Origin: Delphinus delphis
Taxonomy: Eukaryota; Chordata; Mammalia; Artiodactyla; Delphinidae
Reading direction: 5' to 3'
NCBI RefSeq assembly: GCF_949987515.2
Contig: NC_082694.2
Coordinates: 12,827,958 to 12,891,957 of the forward strand
DNA: 64,000 nt
Within the stretch, counting starts at the first letter, position 1. Every line of letters starts with the position of its first letter. Shown in pieces: positions 37,401 through 49,929 of the stretch. The translations under genes and the position numbers were made by a program. The notes under the pieces are model-generated. The model was given only the letters and a program-made list of their open reading frames with translations, was not told where the DNA came from and did no database searches.

Positions 37401-39837
37401 AACCTTCAATATTGGGCTTTCTGTGAATTTCTAGAATGAAGGGTTGTAATTATCTTTTCAGAAATGGTTTGGCAGCACTTGATGCTGTTATGTTCAAAAT
37501 TTAGTGGTCATTAGTAAACTTAATTAGTTTAAATAAGGCTGAGTTTAGGAAATTAAAGCTTTGACAAAATGTAACCAAACAGGGTCTGAGTGTTTAAAGC
37601 TGTTTTTCTCACTTATGTGTTAGGACTTGGTGTTTATGTAATGTCTCTTCCCGAAGTAGCTTACGTGATTTGCAGAACCAGCGCCAGTAGCTACCAATCG
37701 CTGTTATTGCTGGCGTTATGTTTTCGAGTATGTTATTTATTAGCAGCGTCTGCCAGTTGTAACAAAGTCCAAATTAACCTGCCTTTCTTGGAAAGGACAC
37801 ATACCTAAGAAAGGACTTTAAGTTAATGTCAACATAACATTTAGAATTTCTTATTTTAAAATAAGAAATAAAAAGCACATTTTAAACTGTATTTTATGCT
37901 TTTGGAGGCAGAACCCATATGTGTCTCCTTGCTTCTCTGTTTTCCCATTGCAGCAAGCCTAGTGCTACGCACACCGTGGGTGCTTTGTTCCCAACGTCCA
38001 TCCAAGTTTAGATTTTGCAGGTGCTGTCATCTGTTAGAGTAGATGCGACAGAGCCATTCCATGATCGTATTAGAAAGAGTACAATAATAAATTATACCTC
38101 CTTCAGTGGACACAGGGCACCAACCTTCTCTTTTTTTGTCTCCCCTCCCCACCTCCCACCCAAACAATGTGAAAGTAGGGTTATGGCAGCTTTACTTAGG
38201 AGTTATATGTTTCTACAATAGTTCGTAATTCTATGAGTCCTCCAGACTTACAAGATAATTTTACTACTTCATTGTGGAAGTTTGAATAGATCAGTAATTT
38301 ATCCCCATAGATCTATGAAGGGTTCTTTCTGTAATCTGAAAGAACTCCATGCTAGAGTCTTATGTTTTTATGTTAAAATATATTTCTCTAATTTCCCCCT
38401 CCTATTCTCCTCAAAATTCAACCAAAATTATGAAGATATGCCTAACCTAGTGAATATCCAATCGCATTTTATCCTAAGACCATTAACTTACCCTTTCAGG
38501 TCATGAATTGGACTCTAAATCTGGGTCTTGTGTCTTGTCCTTAAACACCCTTCCTTACCCTTTAGAACAGAACAGTCATGTGCTACAGTTGTGAGCATAA
38601 AGGAAATCCGTTTTTTCCAACAACTATGAGTTCTTGGAACAATATCTTGTAGCTTGGTTTATCATTGGATCTCTTGTTTTTTTAAACTTAGAATTTATGA
38701 GAAAAAAGTTAATATATAGCTTGTTATGGCATTTTAGAAGAAAATCTCCGGCTCCACGCTCCTTGGCTCATTACTCTACTGATTTTAATACCTCTGTGAG
38801 GTTTTAAAGGTTGAGAGGAATGGCGAAATTTGTGTTAGATAATATTATTTTGTCAGTGATGTGATATATAGGTTATTGTAAAGGAGTTAAATACACACAG
38901 ACCCAATTTTTGAAAATTAGTCATGTTCTTCCCAAACTTCCATTACAAGCAAGATCTTGGGGTTTGTGGTCCGTGATAGACTATACATTTTATGTGCTTT
39001 TTAAGTAGAGAAGGTGAAAAATAATTAGTATTGCAGATAAGAGGTCTTAGTCCACCTATATTTTATAGGAATTTGCCCTCCAAATGTTTGAGAGAGAAGT
39101 CACATAAGATAGGAGAATATCTTTTCCTGAAGTAGAATGAAATTTCCTTTAAAAGTGACAATCAAGAAATAGTCATTTCTATACTTACTTGCCAAAGTTT
39201 TTAAAAAGTTTATGTTTCTTACCGTAAACCCAGTGCTCCTCCACCAAGGATTCAGAAAGGGCTCAGTATAAAGCCAGGGTTCTAGGCCATTTTGCTTTTA
39301 GTCTAGGGCTGCTGTGCTTGCACATGGTAAGGGCATTGATGGCACTTGTGTCCTAGGATGTCATGTGTCTGTGTGTTTGGTAGGAGGTGGTGTTGTGTCC
39401 AGATTCCTGGTCGCCCACTTTCTATCAGATTTACAAGCACCATCTGTAAGGTAGGCTGAAATCCAGATTAAACCTATGCAGTATGAAGTAGTGGGTTTTT
39501 TTAAACTTCCTACTGTTAATTATTTCAGTTCCCCACATTGTATCTCAAATGGTGGGGAAATGCTGCCTTGACTGTTTCACTTTGGAGGGTTTTAATAGAT
39601 GCCAATTTAGTAGATTAACTAAATTATTAACCTACTGTCTGTTCAAAAGACACCAGCAAAGGGTGTACTTGGCTGAATTGATAAATTATTCTACACGAGG
39701 ACTAACAAATCCCTTGGTAGCATCAGGAATATCTTTTTTTTCCCCTTCTCATTTACTAAAAACTTTTCCAAGTTGCATTCTGTTGTTGCAAGTTTCTGTA
39801 GTTTTCTTCTGTGACATCTTTCTATTGTCTGACTTTA

Positions 39838-39843
39838 AATAAA
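39838..39843 (+). terminator. Distal poly(A) signal of ZC3H6
   Basis: AATAAA followed within about 25 nt by a T/GT-rich stretch (ATATCTGTCTGG), the arrangement expected of a cleavage site. A second hexamer lies at 39888-39893. The repeat-free block ends near here, so this is the best candidate for the distal end. Confidence 0.55.
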
Positions 39844-39899
39844 AATGTTTCTAATAATATCTGTCTGGCAGTGCATTGCTTTGCTTTAATAAATCTTCA

Positions 39900-41034
39900 G
39901 TAGTTAAAGATAGGGCATTGGGGAGCCGTGTACTCGTATGAGAGTTTGTAAATGGAACACCTCCAGGTCTTCCTGAAAGAAGGGGACAGCAGTAAACTGT
40001 CCTTCAGGTTATCCTTAGTGCACAGAGAGTGTGCTTCACTTAACCACAGAGATTAACAGCATTTAAGGCCCTATCCTGCGTAAGGGAGTACCCCTTACAT
40101 TAGCTTAAATCAATTTTCTGTTAAAAGATCTGAATCTGAGAGGTTGCTAGCAAATGTAATGCTTTGGTGTAGAACAAGAGCTCTTCAGGGTCAAAATAGG
40201 ATCTCATTGCAGGAAAGGCTCTCAGAGAGCAACTGGTCATTCTTCCCTCCAAGATCAGGAGCAACAAAGAAGTGGCTAGTCACGCTTCCCTCAAAGGTCA
40301 GGAAGTATCATTAAAAGGTGTTTTCTGACTTCTGTTCTAGTATGTTCAATGGCCAAGGGCACCCTGTCTCAAATAAGGGAACCTAGTAGATTACTGGATT
40401 TAATTACGGAGCAACTCAGATTATCAGAAACTTCTTCCTTGAGAGCTAGCGTGATCTGGTCCTGGTGCAGTCTCTCCTGAGCAGTGCAACGCGAGGCGAG
40501 TTAGGACTTCAGTGAGTATCACTTTCCTCATGGACAAAATGGGGACTCATCACTTATTAAAGAAAGATTGTTTGAGCACTTAGCATTTGCTATTATGTTT
40601 TGAGTTACAGAGATGGGTAAGATAGACTGCTTTTTAAATCAGACTTACTACAAAGTGAGTGAAGTCACAGTGCTTTGCGGCTAATATCAAATGATCAAGT
40701 GCACAAGGATATGTTTTAGAAAATGACAAGGAACAAAAAAAAAGTATGGTGGACATAATGTTACATAATTCTTTCAAAGCAAACCATGCCCGTCTCTAAT
40801 ATCCTCACATTGGTCATGGCTCTGCCCCTTAAACTTCATCCTCCACAATGGCACATTCGTCTGCCCAACATTTTAGAGCCCAAAAGTGTTTATGATAATT
40901 ACAGTAAAACCTCAATAAATGATGGGCAGTGTGCTTGGGGATTAATTAAATATTCACCATGTGACGAACACGCTGGTTACTTTTTTCTACTACAATATAT
41001 TCTTGGATACCCCATCAATAAAATACTCAACAAA
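39900..41034. other. Intergenic, no recognised feature
   Basis: Unique-looking sequence between the inferred ZC3H6 end and an L1. No splice-flanked coding frame or clear repeat was seen. Confidence 0.6.
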
Positions 41035-42165
41035 TATTTTTATTGAGATATAATTGACATGGAACATTCTATTAGTTTCAGGTGTACAACATAATGATTC
41101 AATTTATATATGTATTGTAAAATGATCACCACAATAAATCTAGTTAACATCCATCACCCCGCAGTTACAAATTTTTTGTCTACTCTCAACAACTTTCAGA
41201 TATGCAATACAGTGTTATTAACTGTAGTCACCATGCTGTATATTACATCCCAGGACTTACTTATTTTATAACTGGAAGTTTGTCCCTTTTGACCTCCTTC
41301 ACCAGCTTTGCACCCCACCCCTCCCTGCCCCAGCCTGCCTCTGGTAACCACTAATATGTTCTCTGTATCTCTGAGTTGGCTTTTTGTTTTTGTTTTTTAA
41401 ATTCCACATATAAGTGAGATCATTCAGTATTTGTCTTTCTCTGTCTGTCTTACCTCACTTAGCATAATGCCCTCCAAGTCCATCCATGTTGTCACAAATA
41501 GCAGGATTTCCTTCTTCTTTTATGGCTGAAAAATATTTCACATTATGCATATGTACCACATTTTCTTTATCCATTCTTCCATTGATGAACACTTAGGTTG
41601 CTTCCATGTCTCAGCTATTGCAAATAATGCTGCAGTGAACATTAAGGTGCATAGACCTTTTCAGATTAGTTTTGTTTGTTTGTTTCCTTCAGATAAATAT
41701 CCAGAAGTGGAATTGTTGGACCATTGGTAGTTCTATTTTTAATTCTTTAAAGAACCTCCATACTGTTTTCCGTAGCGGTTGAAGCAATTTACATTCCCAC
41801 CAGTAGTGCACAATGATTCTTTTTTCTCCACATTTCCACTAACACTTGTTATTTCTTGTGTTTTTGATAGTAGCCATTCCGACAGGGGTGAGGTGATATC
41901 TCGTGGGTTAGATTTGCACTTCTCTGATGATTAGCAATATTGAGCACCTTATCATGTACCTGTTGGCCATCTGTATGTCTTCTTTGAAAAAATGTCTGTT
42001 CAGATCCTCTGCCCATATTTTAATCAAATTGGTTTTTTTTTCTTTTGCTATTCAGTTGCATGAGTTCTTTATATATTTTAAATATTAACCCCTTATCAGA
42101 TGGATGGTTTGCGAGTATTTTTTCCCATTCTGCAGGTTGCCTTTTCATTTTGTTGATGGCCGATA
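41035..42165 (-). mobile_element. Antisense L1 3' part
   Basis: ATTGAGATATAATTGACATG, TTATGGCTGAAAAATATTTC, TCTTTATCCATTCTTCCATT and TAACCCCTTATCAGATGGAT give a continuous reversed L1 3' UTR and ORF2 end. Confidence 0.9.
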
Positions 42166-44479
42166 AATATTTATTGACTGAATGGACTAATTTCAACTTA
42201 GAAAGGCTTTGGAAAGACTCACACACTTGCAGTTATCTTCTCCTGCATGTGGAGTACCTAGTGAGTGAGAAAGAATGCAGATTGGTCTTGTTCTCAGATC
42301 TCCAATCAGCTGCTGAAGCTGGAATTAGACCAGTGAAATATGGTCACCACTGTCACATTGATGGCATCCAAGGAAGTGAAAAGACCAAAGTGTTCCTATA
42401 AAACAAAGCAAAATTCCAGCATAGGATTTATTAGCCATAACCACAGACGAGCACATGTTTCCATTGATCTTACAGGCATGTAACCTGGCAGGTCTCTCAA
42501 GGATCCCTAAGTGCTTTTAATTATCCTTAGAAGCTCATTTCCCAAAAGTGAGCCAAGCCTCTCTACATCCCTGATATCTACCTCCTCCCCCTAAGTAGCA
42601 TCAGAAACAGTCATTAAAATATGTGTCATTTTTCACATTATTAACGGACTTTCTCTTTTGTCTTTTGGAGTTTGCAAACTCTTGCCTCATTGGCTTGTGA
42701 CAGCCATCCAACTGGGATAGTGGAGTGAAAGAGAAGAGACCATTATGGCTTGTTACAAGGAATACAAAGAGAATGAAGGTAATATTCAGCTTTAACACTC
42801 AAAAATGGGATTTTGCAGCAATATCATAACCTGGTTTGAAATAATTATCTGAATTCCTTTATCACCCCTGCAATATATCAATGACCAGAGTTTTGCTTAA
42901 AAAGGGGGCAAACAAAAGAGAAATGTGGTGGAGGAAGGAAGCCTTTTTCTTTCTATCCCTGGAGAATTCTAAGAAAAAGCATAAGAGGAAAGGAGAAGAG
43001 GGGATTGATCAGATGGGTGTCCAGAATTGTTTTCTTGGGGGTTGTGGGTAACGAGAGCTTTGATTTCTGTCTGAGATTCTGGGAGGAGACTGTAGTGCAG
43101 AGGTCCCATCACTGATGTGGGGCAGCCAAGGTTACATGGAAGTATTTGCTCAGGATGTCCTGATTCTCCTGGGGCACTCTCAAACCTGTGTGTCCATGGG
43201 TGCCCTCTGTGATAAGATGTGGTGACCACACAGCAGAAGCCAGGGAAGGGGTCATTAAGAGCTTAAGCCATTAGGAGCCAAGGAGAAGAAAAGGCTGTGA
43301 GGGCAGTTGTCTTATGCTCCCTGGGAGCACTTCCCAAGCCGAAGAAAGGGCCATAGTTTACCCAGGTGTAGATACGGCATGAGAGGCCAGTAGGTGTTGT
43401 GGATAGTGATCAGAGCAATGGATTTCAACCAGTGGCCACTCCAGGATCAGCACAAAGCTGCCGGGCTCACTACCCCTACCCCCAAGCCAAAAAATGTGTG
43501 TGCAAACTACAGGGCTCACTACCGAACCTCCCCACCTACCCCGCTCCGCCCCCCACACACACACACACCCCTAGATGCCATCTTAGGAGAGACTGAATCC
43601 TACTAAGTTTTAAACCAGCTTGGACACCTAATTTTCTCCTGCTGATCATTGGGTGTGAACTCAGGAGAAAGGCCAGACAGTCTATTTTGTTATGGACAAA
43701 ATAAGCAAACAAAAAACCTTTCCATATCTGAGTTGTGTGAGCTAAAATCTGCAACCCAAGAGACACTTACTGAAGAGCAGCTTACTTTCCATCAAGCATC
43801 TGGAGTTTGTAGTTCCCCCAGGCTCACGATAGCAGACGGGGCAACAGAAGTTCAGTGTTTACTCTGAGGCCTCGTCCACTATTTCCATGGAACACTGGCT
43901 CAGAGAGAGTTCACCAGATGTCCAATTCTTACACAGAACCCAAGGGTTTACTGAGACAATATCTCATTACATGTTCCAGGAGGTGGTGTTGGCAGTTTAG
44001 TTACTGCCATCCATTTCCAGGAAGGCAGCAGACCCTGAAATTTGGCAACGTGTTGTTCAAGAGGGCTTCAGTATACATAGAAAGGAAGAGTGTCATGGGT
44101 GAGGCCAAGCAAGCATAGTTGTAAGATAGGTTAGATAGAAAATTAATTTAAATGAGTCTCAGAGGAAAAATAAAGGCTATGGATAAGGCTAAACTGTGGT
44201 TTCATTTAATGAACTGAATACAAGTTTAAGTACAACTAAAATGGACATAGTTGACCTAGGAAGCAGTGAGACAGCCTCACAAAGGTTTGCATTCGTTGTT
44301 ACAACTGCTCTAAGACTGGTTTGGAAATCTTAAGTTGGTATTCTATCAAGGCCCCATCTATGGGATTGGGTTGTCTCCTCAGTAAAATGATGCATTTAAT
44401 TTGAGGAATGAAACTTCTTGTTCCAGATTCAAAATTATAAATATGTATGTTTCTGGGTCTCTGTGTCCATTTTTTGTTT

Positions 44480-44522
<43 letters not shown>

Positions 44523-45779
44523 GTGCTGACATACCAGATGTCCCAGTGTTTAGTTTTGGAATCGGTGCCAGTTGCCTATTAGGTCCATATAATCAGGACA
44601 AGGTACCAGCTCAGTTCAGAGTTAAATGTAGGAAGTTAAGAGAAGCACCCTAATATTCTTCTGTGAATTAAGTGTAAATTGTCTCAGGAGGCTACTAAGT
44701 CCCATGATAATGTTAAGAAATGTAGAAGGAAAAGAATGTTTTCTATCTCCTCAACATACAAGTTCCTGAGTGTTCCAGTTTCAGTGTGCAGGGTTGTGAG
44801 GAAGAGGAAGACTGGCCTGCCTGTCCACTCCTTCTAAGTCCCCTCCTCCTGCCCTCTTCTGTTTTTTGATCTCCAGCCATACCTAGGTTTTTACCAGTTT
44901 TTACTTCATTTTGTTTTAGAGAAGGGATTGTCCATCCTACCTCCCCACTTTCAAATCTTGATTTGTCTCCTCATTCCCCTAAGGATTTGCTTTTCCAGGC
45001 ATCCCTTCTCTGTTCAGTCTCTGTATGGCGGCAACTTCACCTACATGTGTGCTATATCCCTCCAGTGAAAACTACTGAACATGACTTCTGCTCTGGTCAT
45101 AATGTTGTAACAGGGACTGGATTTATCCTCCTCCTTTAAACAACTAGAAAACTGGATTAAAATACATGAAATTACTCTATTAGACATTGGACCATAGTCC
45201 ATGAAAGACATTGATATTTAAGAGAAGAAAAACAACTAAGGAAGCCCTGCAATCACCCCAGCTCTTTGCCTGTCATTACTTTCTGGACCACAGAGTAGGG
45301 AGGAGGATCCCAGGCAGTGCACAGCAGTCTCACTAAATGGAGGCAAAGATGGAAGCAGGAGGCAGAGGCAGCTGTGTGGCAGAGTTCTGGAGAGGAGAGA
45401 GCTAGCAGAAACAATTCCAGAAATATGTGTAGGGGTCCCCTTGAGCCTTTGTTGAACACTGAAATGTGAATTTGTGGAGTGAAACTCCACAAGGTTGGAT
45501 AAAGAGTGGCTGGGGAGCTGTGAGTTATACTGTTCTAGGAACTCTTACCACCGCTAGGAATTGTTCAGGCTTCCTCCAGTCAGAGGGGAGAGTTCTCATT
45601 GATCACTTGAGTATGCAGCAGAGACTCCAGAAAGGCTGAAGCTTAATAGTAGGTTTAAATTATCCCTAAGGTAGAGACTACTCTCTGTCTGATATAACAA
45701 AGCTTAAAAATAAGGCTCAGAAGGATAAAACTAAACCACAAGTGATTGCACTGTCTGCCAGAACAGAGCTCAACACTCT
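42166..45779. other. Intergenic, mostly unique sequence
   Basis: Contains a (GT)n microsatellite (44481-44521) and a short CA-rich stretch (43551-43570). Several open frames of 65-118 codons exist on both strands, but none has recognisable protein motifs or matching splice sites. I call no gene here. Confidence 0.55.
44481..44521 (+). repeat. (GT)n microsatellite
   Basis: About twenty uninterrupted GT units. Confidence 0.97.
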
Positions 45780-47331
45780 TTAAAGTGAGACAGTAAAATC
45801 CATACATTCAACAACGTAAGATCTACAATGTCCCGCATCCAACCAAAAATTGGTAGACATGCCAAGAAGCAGGAAAGTATTGTCTTTTACTAGGAGACAG
45901 TAAGTCAGTAGAAACATATCCAGAAAGTATAGCATGATGAAATTAGCAGACAGGGATATAAAAACAGCTATTATAAATAAGTTTACATACTTAAGGGAAA
46001 ATATTAGCATATTGAGGAGAGAAATGGAAGATAATTTTGAAAATAATGAGATTTCTAGAGCTGAAAAGTACATCAGAAGTAAAAATTCACTTCATGCAAT
46101 TAAAAAGAGATAAGACACTGCAAAAGAAAATATTAGTGTACTTGAAGATGTAGCAATAGGAAGTATCCAAAATGGAGCACAAAGAAAAAATAAATTTAAA
46201 AAAACGACAAAAGAACAAGAGTTTCAGTGACCTGTGAGCAATACCAAGAAGTCTGTCATACATGTAATTGGACTCCCAGGAGGAGGATTGGTGGGGGAAG
46301 GAGTAGCAGAAAAAAATATTTGAAGAGATAGTAGAAACTTTTCAAAATTTGATGAAAGCTATAAGTTCAGATGCAAGAAGCTCAATGAACCTCAAGCACG
46401 ATAAACACAAAGAAGAACACTCCAAGGCACATAATCAAATTCCTGAAAATCAGTGATTAAGGGAAACTTGAGAGACAGAAACAAAAGACATGTACAGAGA
46501 AATAAGCCTAACAATAACTGCAAATTTCTTTTCAGAATCCAAATGAACCATAAGACAATGGAAAGACATCTTTGAAGTACTAAAGGAAACTATCAATGTA
46601 GAATTAGGTAACTAGTGAAAATACCTTTCACAAATCAGGAAAAAGTTAAGACAGTTTCACACAAACAAAAGCTGAGAGAATTTGTTGCCATTAGACCTGT
46701 ACAATAGGAAATGTTAAAGGAAGTTCTTTGGGCAGGAATAAATGAGGAATGAGGTGCATCAGAAATGGTAGATATGTAAGAAAATATTAAAAATTTTAAC
46801 TTTTAAAGACTTTGAAAGAAAAATTACTATTTAAAGAAAATATTATAACTGTGGATTGTGGTGTTTATAAAATATATGTTACAACAGTGGCACATGGGAA
46901 AGGAGAGGGAAATGGAAGGTTGTTTTTTTTGTTGTTGTTGTTTTTGTTTTTTTTGAGAGAGAGAGATATACAGTACATGAAGTGGTATAATATCATTTAA
47001 AAGTAGACTGTGATAAATTAACAATGAATATTGTAAACCCCAGAGCAATTAGCATAAAATACACCAGGGAAGTACAGCTTATAAAACAATGTGGAGATAA
47101 AATGGAATCATAAAAATATGTTCAAGTAATCCAAAAGAAGGCAGGAAAAGAGGAGAAAAAGGAGGAAAACAAACCTTGTTAATAATTTCATTAAATGTAA
47201 ATGGTCTAAACACTCCACCTAAACTACAGAGATTGTCAGAGCCACTATAAATCCACAATAATCAAGAGTCAGATTGCCTTAAGGATGGACATATAGGCCA
47301 GTGTAACAGAAGAGAGACACTAGAAGTTGAC

Positions 47332-47362
<31 letters not shown>
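47332..47362 (+). repeat. (TA)n microsatellite
   Basis: About fifteen TA units within old L1 sequence. Confidence 0.95.
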
Positions 47363-47367
<5 letters not shown>

Positions 47368-47888
47368 AACTGATTTTCACTAAGAAGCTAAAGTAATTCA
47401 ATGGAGAAAGAAGAGTCATTTCAGCAAGTTATGCTGGAACATCTGGATATTCATATGCAATAAATAAATAAACCTTAACCTTTTTCTGACACCACACACG
47501 AAGAGTAAGTTGAAATGGATCTTAGACCTAATTGTAAAAGCTAAAATTACATATACACTTATAGAAAAAAATAGAAAATCTTTGCAATCTTGGGATAGGC
47601 AAAGGTTTCTTAGATATAAAACAAAAAGAGTGAATTATAAAAGAAAAAATGGTAAATTTGATTTCACTAAAAATTTTAAATTTCTGCTCTTCAGGAGATA
47701 TCTTTATGAACACAGACAGGCATGCCCCAGACTGGGAGAAAATACTTGCAATAAGGATTTGTATACAAGATATATAAGAAACTTTGTTATAACTCACTGG
47801 TTAATAAAAATTAACCAAAAAATATGGGCAATGAAAGAAAACGATACAAATGGCCAATAAGTACCAGAAAATGTGCTCAATATTATTA

Positions 47889-48032
47889 TTATTTTATTTT
47901 TTAATTTAAATAAATAAATATTTATTTATTCCACATGTGGCACTTGGAACTTCCCTGAATAGGGATCGAACCCATGCTCCCTGCAGTGGAAGTGCAGAGT
48001 CTTAACCACTGGACCACCAGGGAAGTCCCTTG
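47889..48032 (-). mobile_element. CHR-type SINE nested in L1
   Basis: Antisense copy ending GGACCACCAGGGAAGTCCC. Target duplication GTGCTCAATATTATTA at 47873-47888 and 48033-48048. Confidence 0.92.
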
Positions 48033-48726
48033 GTGCTCAATATTATTAGTGAACAAGGAAATGCAAATTAAAACCACAGTGACATACCGTTAGACACCCT
48101 TGAGAATGACTAAATTTATAAAGACTGACAATATCAAGTGGTGGGAATATAAAATGGTACAACCACTTTTGAAAATAATTTCATAGTTTCCAATAAAAGT
48201 AAGAGTATAATTACTATCCAATGCAGCAATTCCACTCCTAGGTATTTATTCAAGAGAAATAAAAATACATGTCCACACAAAATCTCGTACGTTCATTTTT
48301 TTTCCAAAATAACAAAACCTGAAAAGAATCCAAATAGCTATGAGCATGCAAATGGATGAAGATACTATGCTATATCCATAATTGAAATACTATTCAGTGA
48401 TAAAAAGTAACAAACTATTGATACACAAAGCCACATGGTTGTGCTGAATGAAAGAATTCAGACACAAAACAGTCCTTACCATATGATTCCTTTTATGTGA
48501 AGTTTTAGAGTAGTCAAAACAAATCTGTAGTTACTGAAAACAGATCAGTGGTTGCCTGGGCCCAGAGATGGGTGAAATTTTACTGTAAAGGAACACAAGG
48601 GAACTTTGGGGGATGATGGGAAATATTCTATAGTGTGACCGTGGTTACAAGGTGTATACATTTGTCAAGCGGCAGTTCAGGTCCACATCTTATTCTCCTT
48701 GGCCAGCAGCTAATTAAGGCATATTC

Positions 48727-48790
48727 TCATTCTTCTTCCCCCTCTTCCTTTTCCTCCTCTTCTTCCTCCTTCTCCTCCTCCTCCTCCTTT
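48727..48790 (+). repeat. (TCC/TTC)n polypyrimidine tract
   Basis: Pure C/T run that adjoins the reversed L1 3' end at 48790-48910, so it may be that element's degenerated tail. Confidence 0.9.
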
Positions 48791-48910
48791 AATTTATTGA
48801 GGTATAATTGGCATGTAACATTAAATTACTTACAGTTGTACGACGTATTGATTTGATATTTGTAAGAATTGAAAAATGATCACCACAATAAGTCTAGTTA
48901 AGGCACATTC
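48790..48910 (-). mobile_element. Antisense L1 3' end
   Basis: TTATTGAGGTATAATTGGCA, then ATGATCACCACAATAAGTCT. Confidence 0.75.
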
Positions 48911-49929
48911 TTCTTATCACAAAAGGCAAGAGCACAGAAGGATGAACCCAACTATATAAGCACATTTCAACTAACACATCATATCAACAACATTCCATTG
49001 CTGAGACAAGTTCCGTGGCCAAAACTAACATCTTAATCTGGGGAAATACACTCTGTCCACAGTGGGAAGGGGAGTGGGGTGAGAAATTGCTGAATAATAG
49101 TCTAAACTATCAGAACACTTGAATCAATTCTCTGTATCAAACATTCATACTCATTCAACAAATATTTATTTATCAGCTTCTCTGCCAATTCTAGGCTCAT
49201 TTGTGAACAAAAAGACCTGGTCCTCAGGGAGTTTCTATCCTACGTTTCTCAAATGAAAAATGTATGTGAAATCCAGCCTACAAAATGGATGAAAGCAGAG
49301 ACATCCTGGCTCAAGTTGGGGTGGGGTGCTGGATCCCACACTTGAATCACCCCAAAGGAGCAAGTCCCCCACAGGGCAACCAGTTCTCATAAAGCATAGC
49401 GAATACCTCGCCACTCATTGGCTTAAAAGCCCACAGGGACTTCGCTTATCTGTACGACGGGTCCAAACTCCTTGGCTTTGCAATCGAGGCTCCTTTTCCA
49501 AGTGCCTTCCAGACTCTGGCTGTCACACCCCTAGATCCACAGATCCAGACCCAGTTGGTTCTGCAGAGAACTAATCGGTCTCTCTATGTGCTCCCATAGT
49601 ATCAATCACATTCCATTCTAATGAGCTACAAATTTGTCTTCTCAGGTGCACTGTGAACTATCTTCCCATTTGCTTCCATCTCCCCAGGACCTCACACAGT
49701 GTCTGTTCCTCAGCAGGAGCTCGTTGAATATTCACTATGGTGTAGGACAGACCGGGGTTCCAAATCAGAGGCCACAGGTGCACACTCCCAGGTCCCACAG
49801 CCTTTTCAAAAATCTACATTGGATAGAGTACACAGTATTGTATAGAGTACACAGAAGGGTCTTGCCTCAGAAGGAATTATTTCACCTTAGACTGAACTCT
49901 ACTCTCATCCCACTTAACAAATCTTAGAA
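48911..49929. other. Intergenic, no recognised gene
   Basis: Possible old repeat near 49150-49240 (CATTCAACAAATATTTATTT, then ACAAAAAGACCTGGTCCTCA). The rest is unassigned. The 97-codon frame at 49634-49924 has no known motif. Confidence 0.5.

Larger units (their letters stand above)
33439..39865 (+). other. ZC3H6: ZC3H6 3' untranslated region (inferred extent)
   Basis: After the stop codon about 6.4 kb has no SINE, L1 or LTR that I can recognise, in sharp contrast to both flanks. It contains AATAAA hexamers at 33696, 34412, 35164, 37867, 38086 and 39838. The sequence is AT-rich with no long open frame. The simplest reading is one long 3' UTR with several alternative polyadenylation sites, the last near 39,860. 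The end point is inferred, not seen. Confidence 0.6.
45780..48640 (+). mobile_element. Sense-strand L1/HAL1 sequence, interrupted by a SINE
   Basis: GACAGTTTCACACAAACAAA and GGAAATGTTAAAGGAAGTTC (about 46650-46730) are ORF1-region phrases. GAAATGCAAATTAAAACCAC and ATTCCACTCCTAGGTATTTA (48060-48250) are ORF2-end phrases. Many stops; decayed. A (TA)n run is at 47332-47362 and a SINE at 47889-48032. Confidence 0.75.

Noticed and set aside
42045..45490. Several 65-118-codon frames between 42 and 45.5 kb
   Set aside because: No recognisable protein motif, no supporting splice sites, and both strands are open at the same places.
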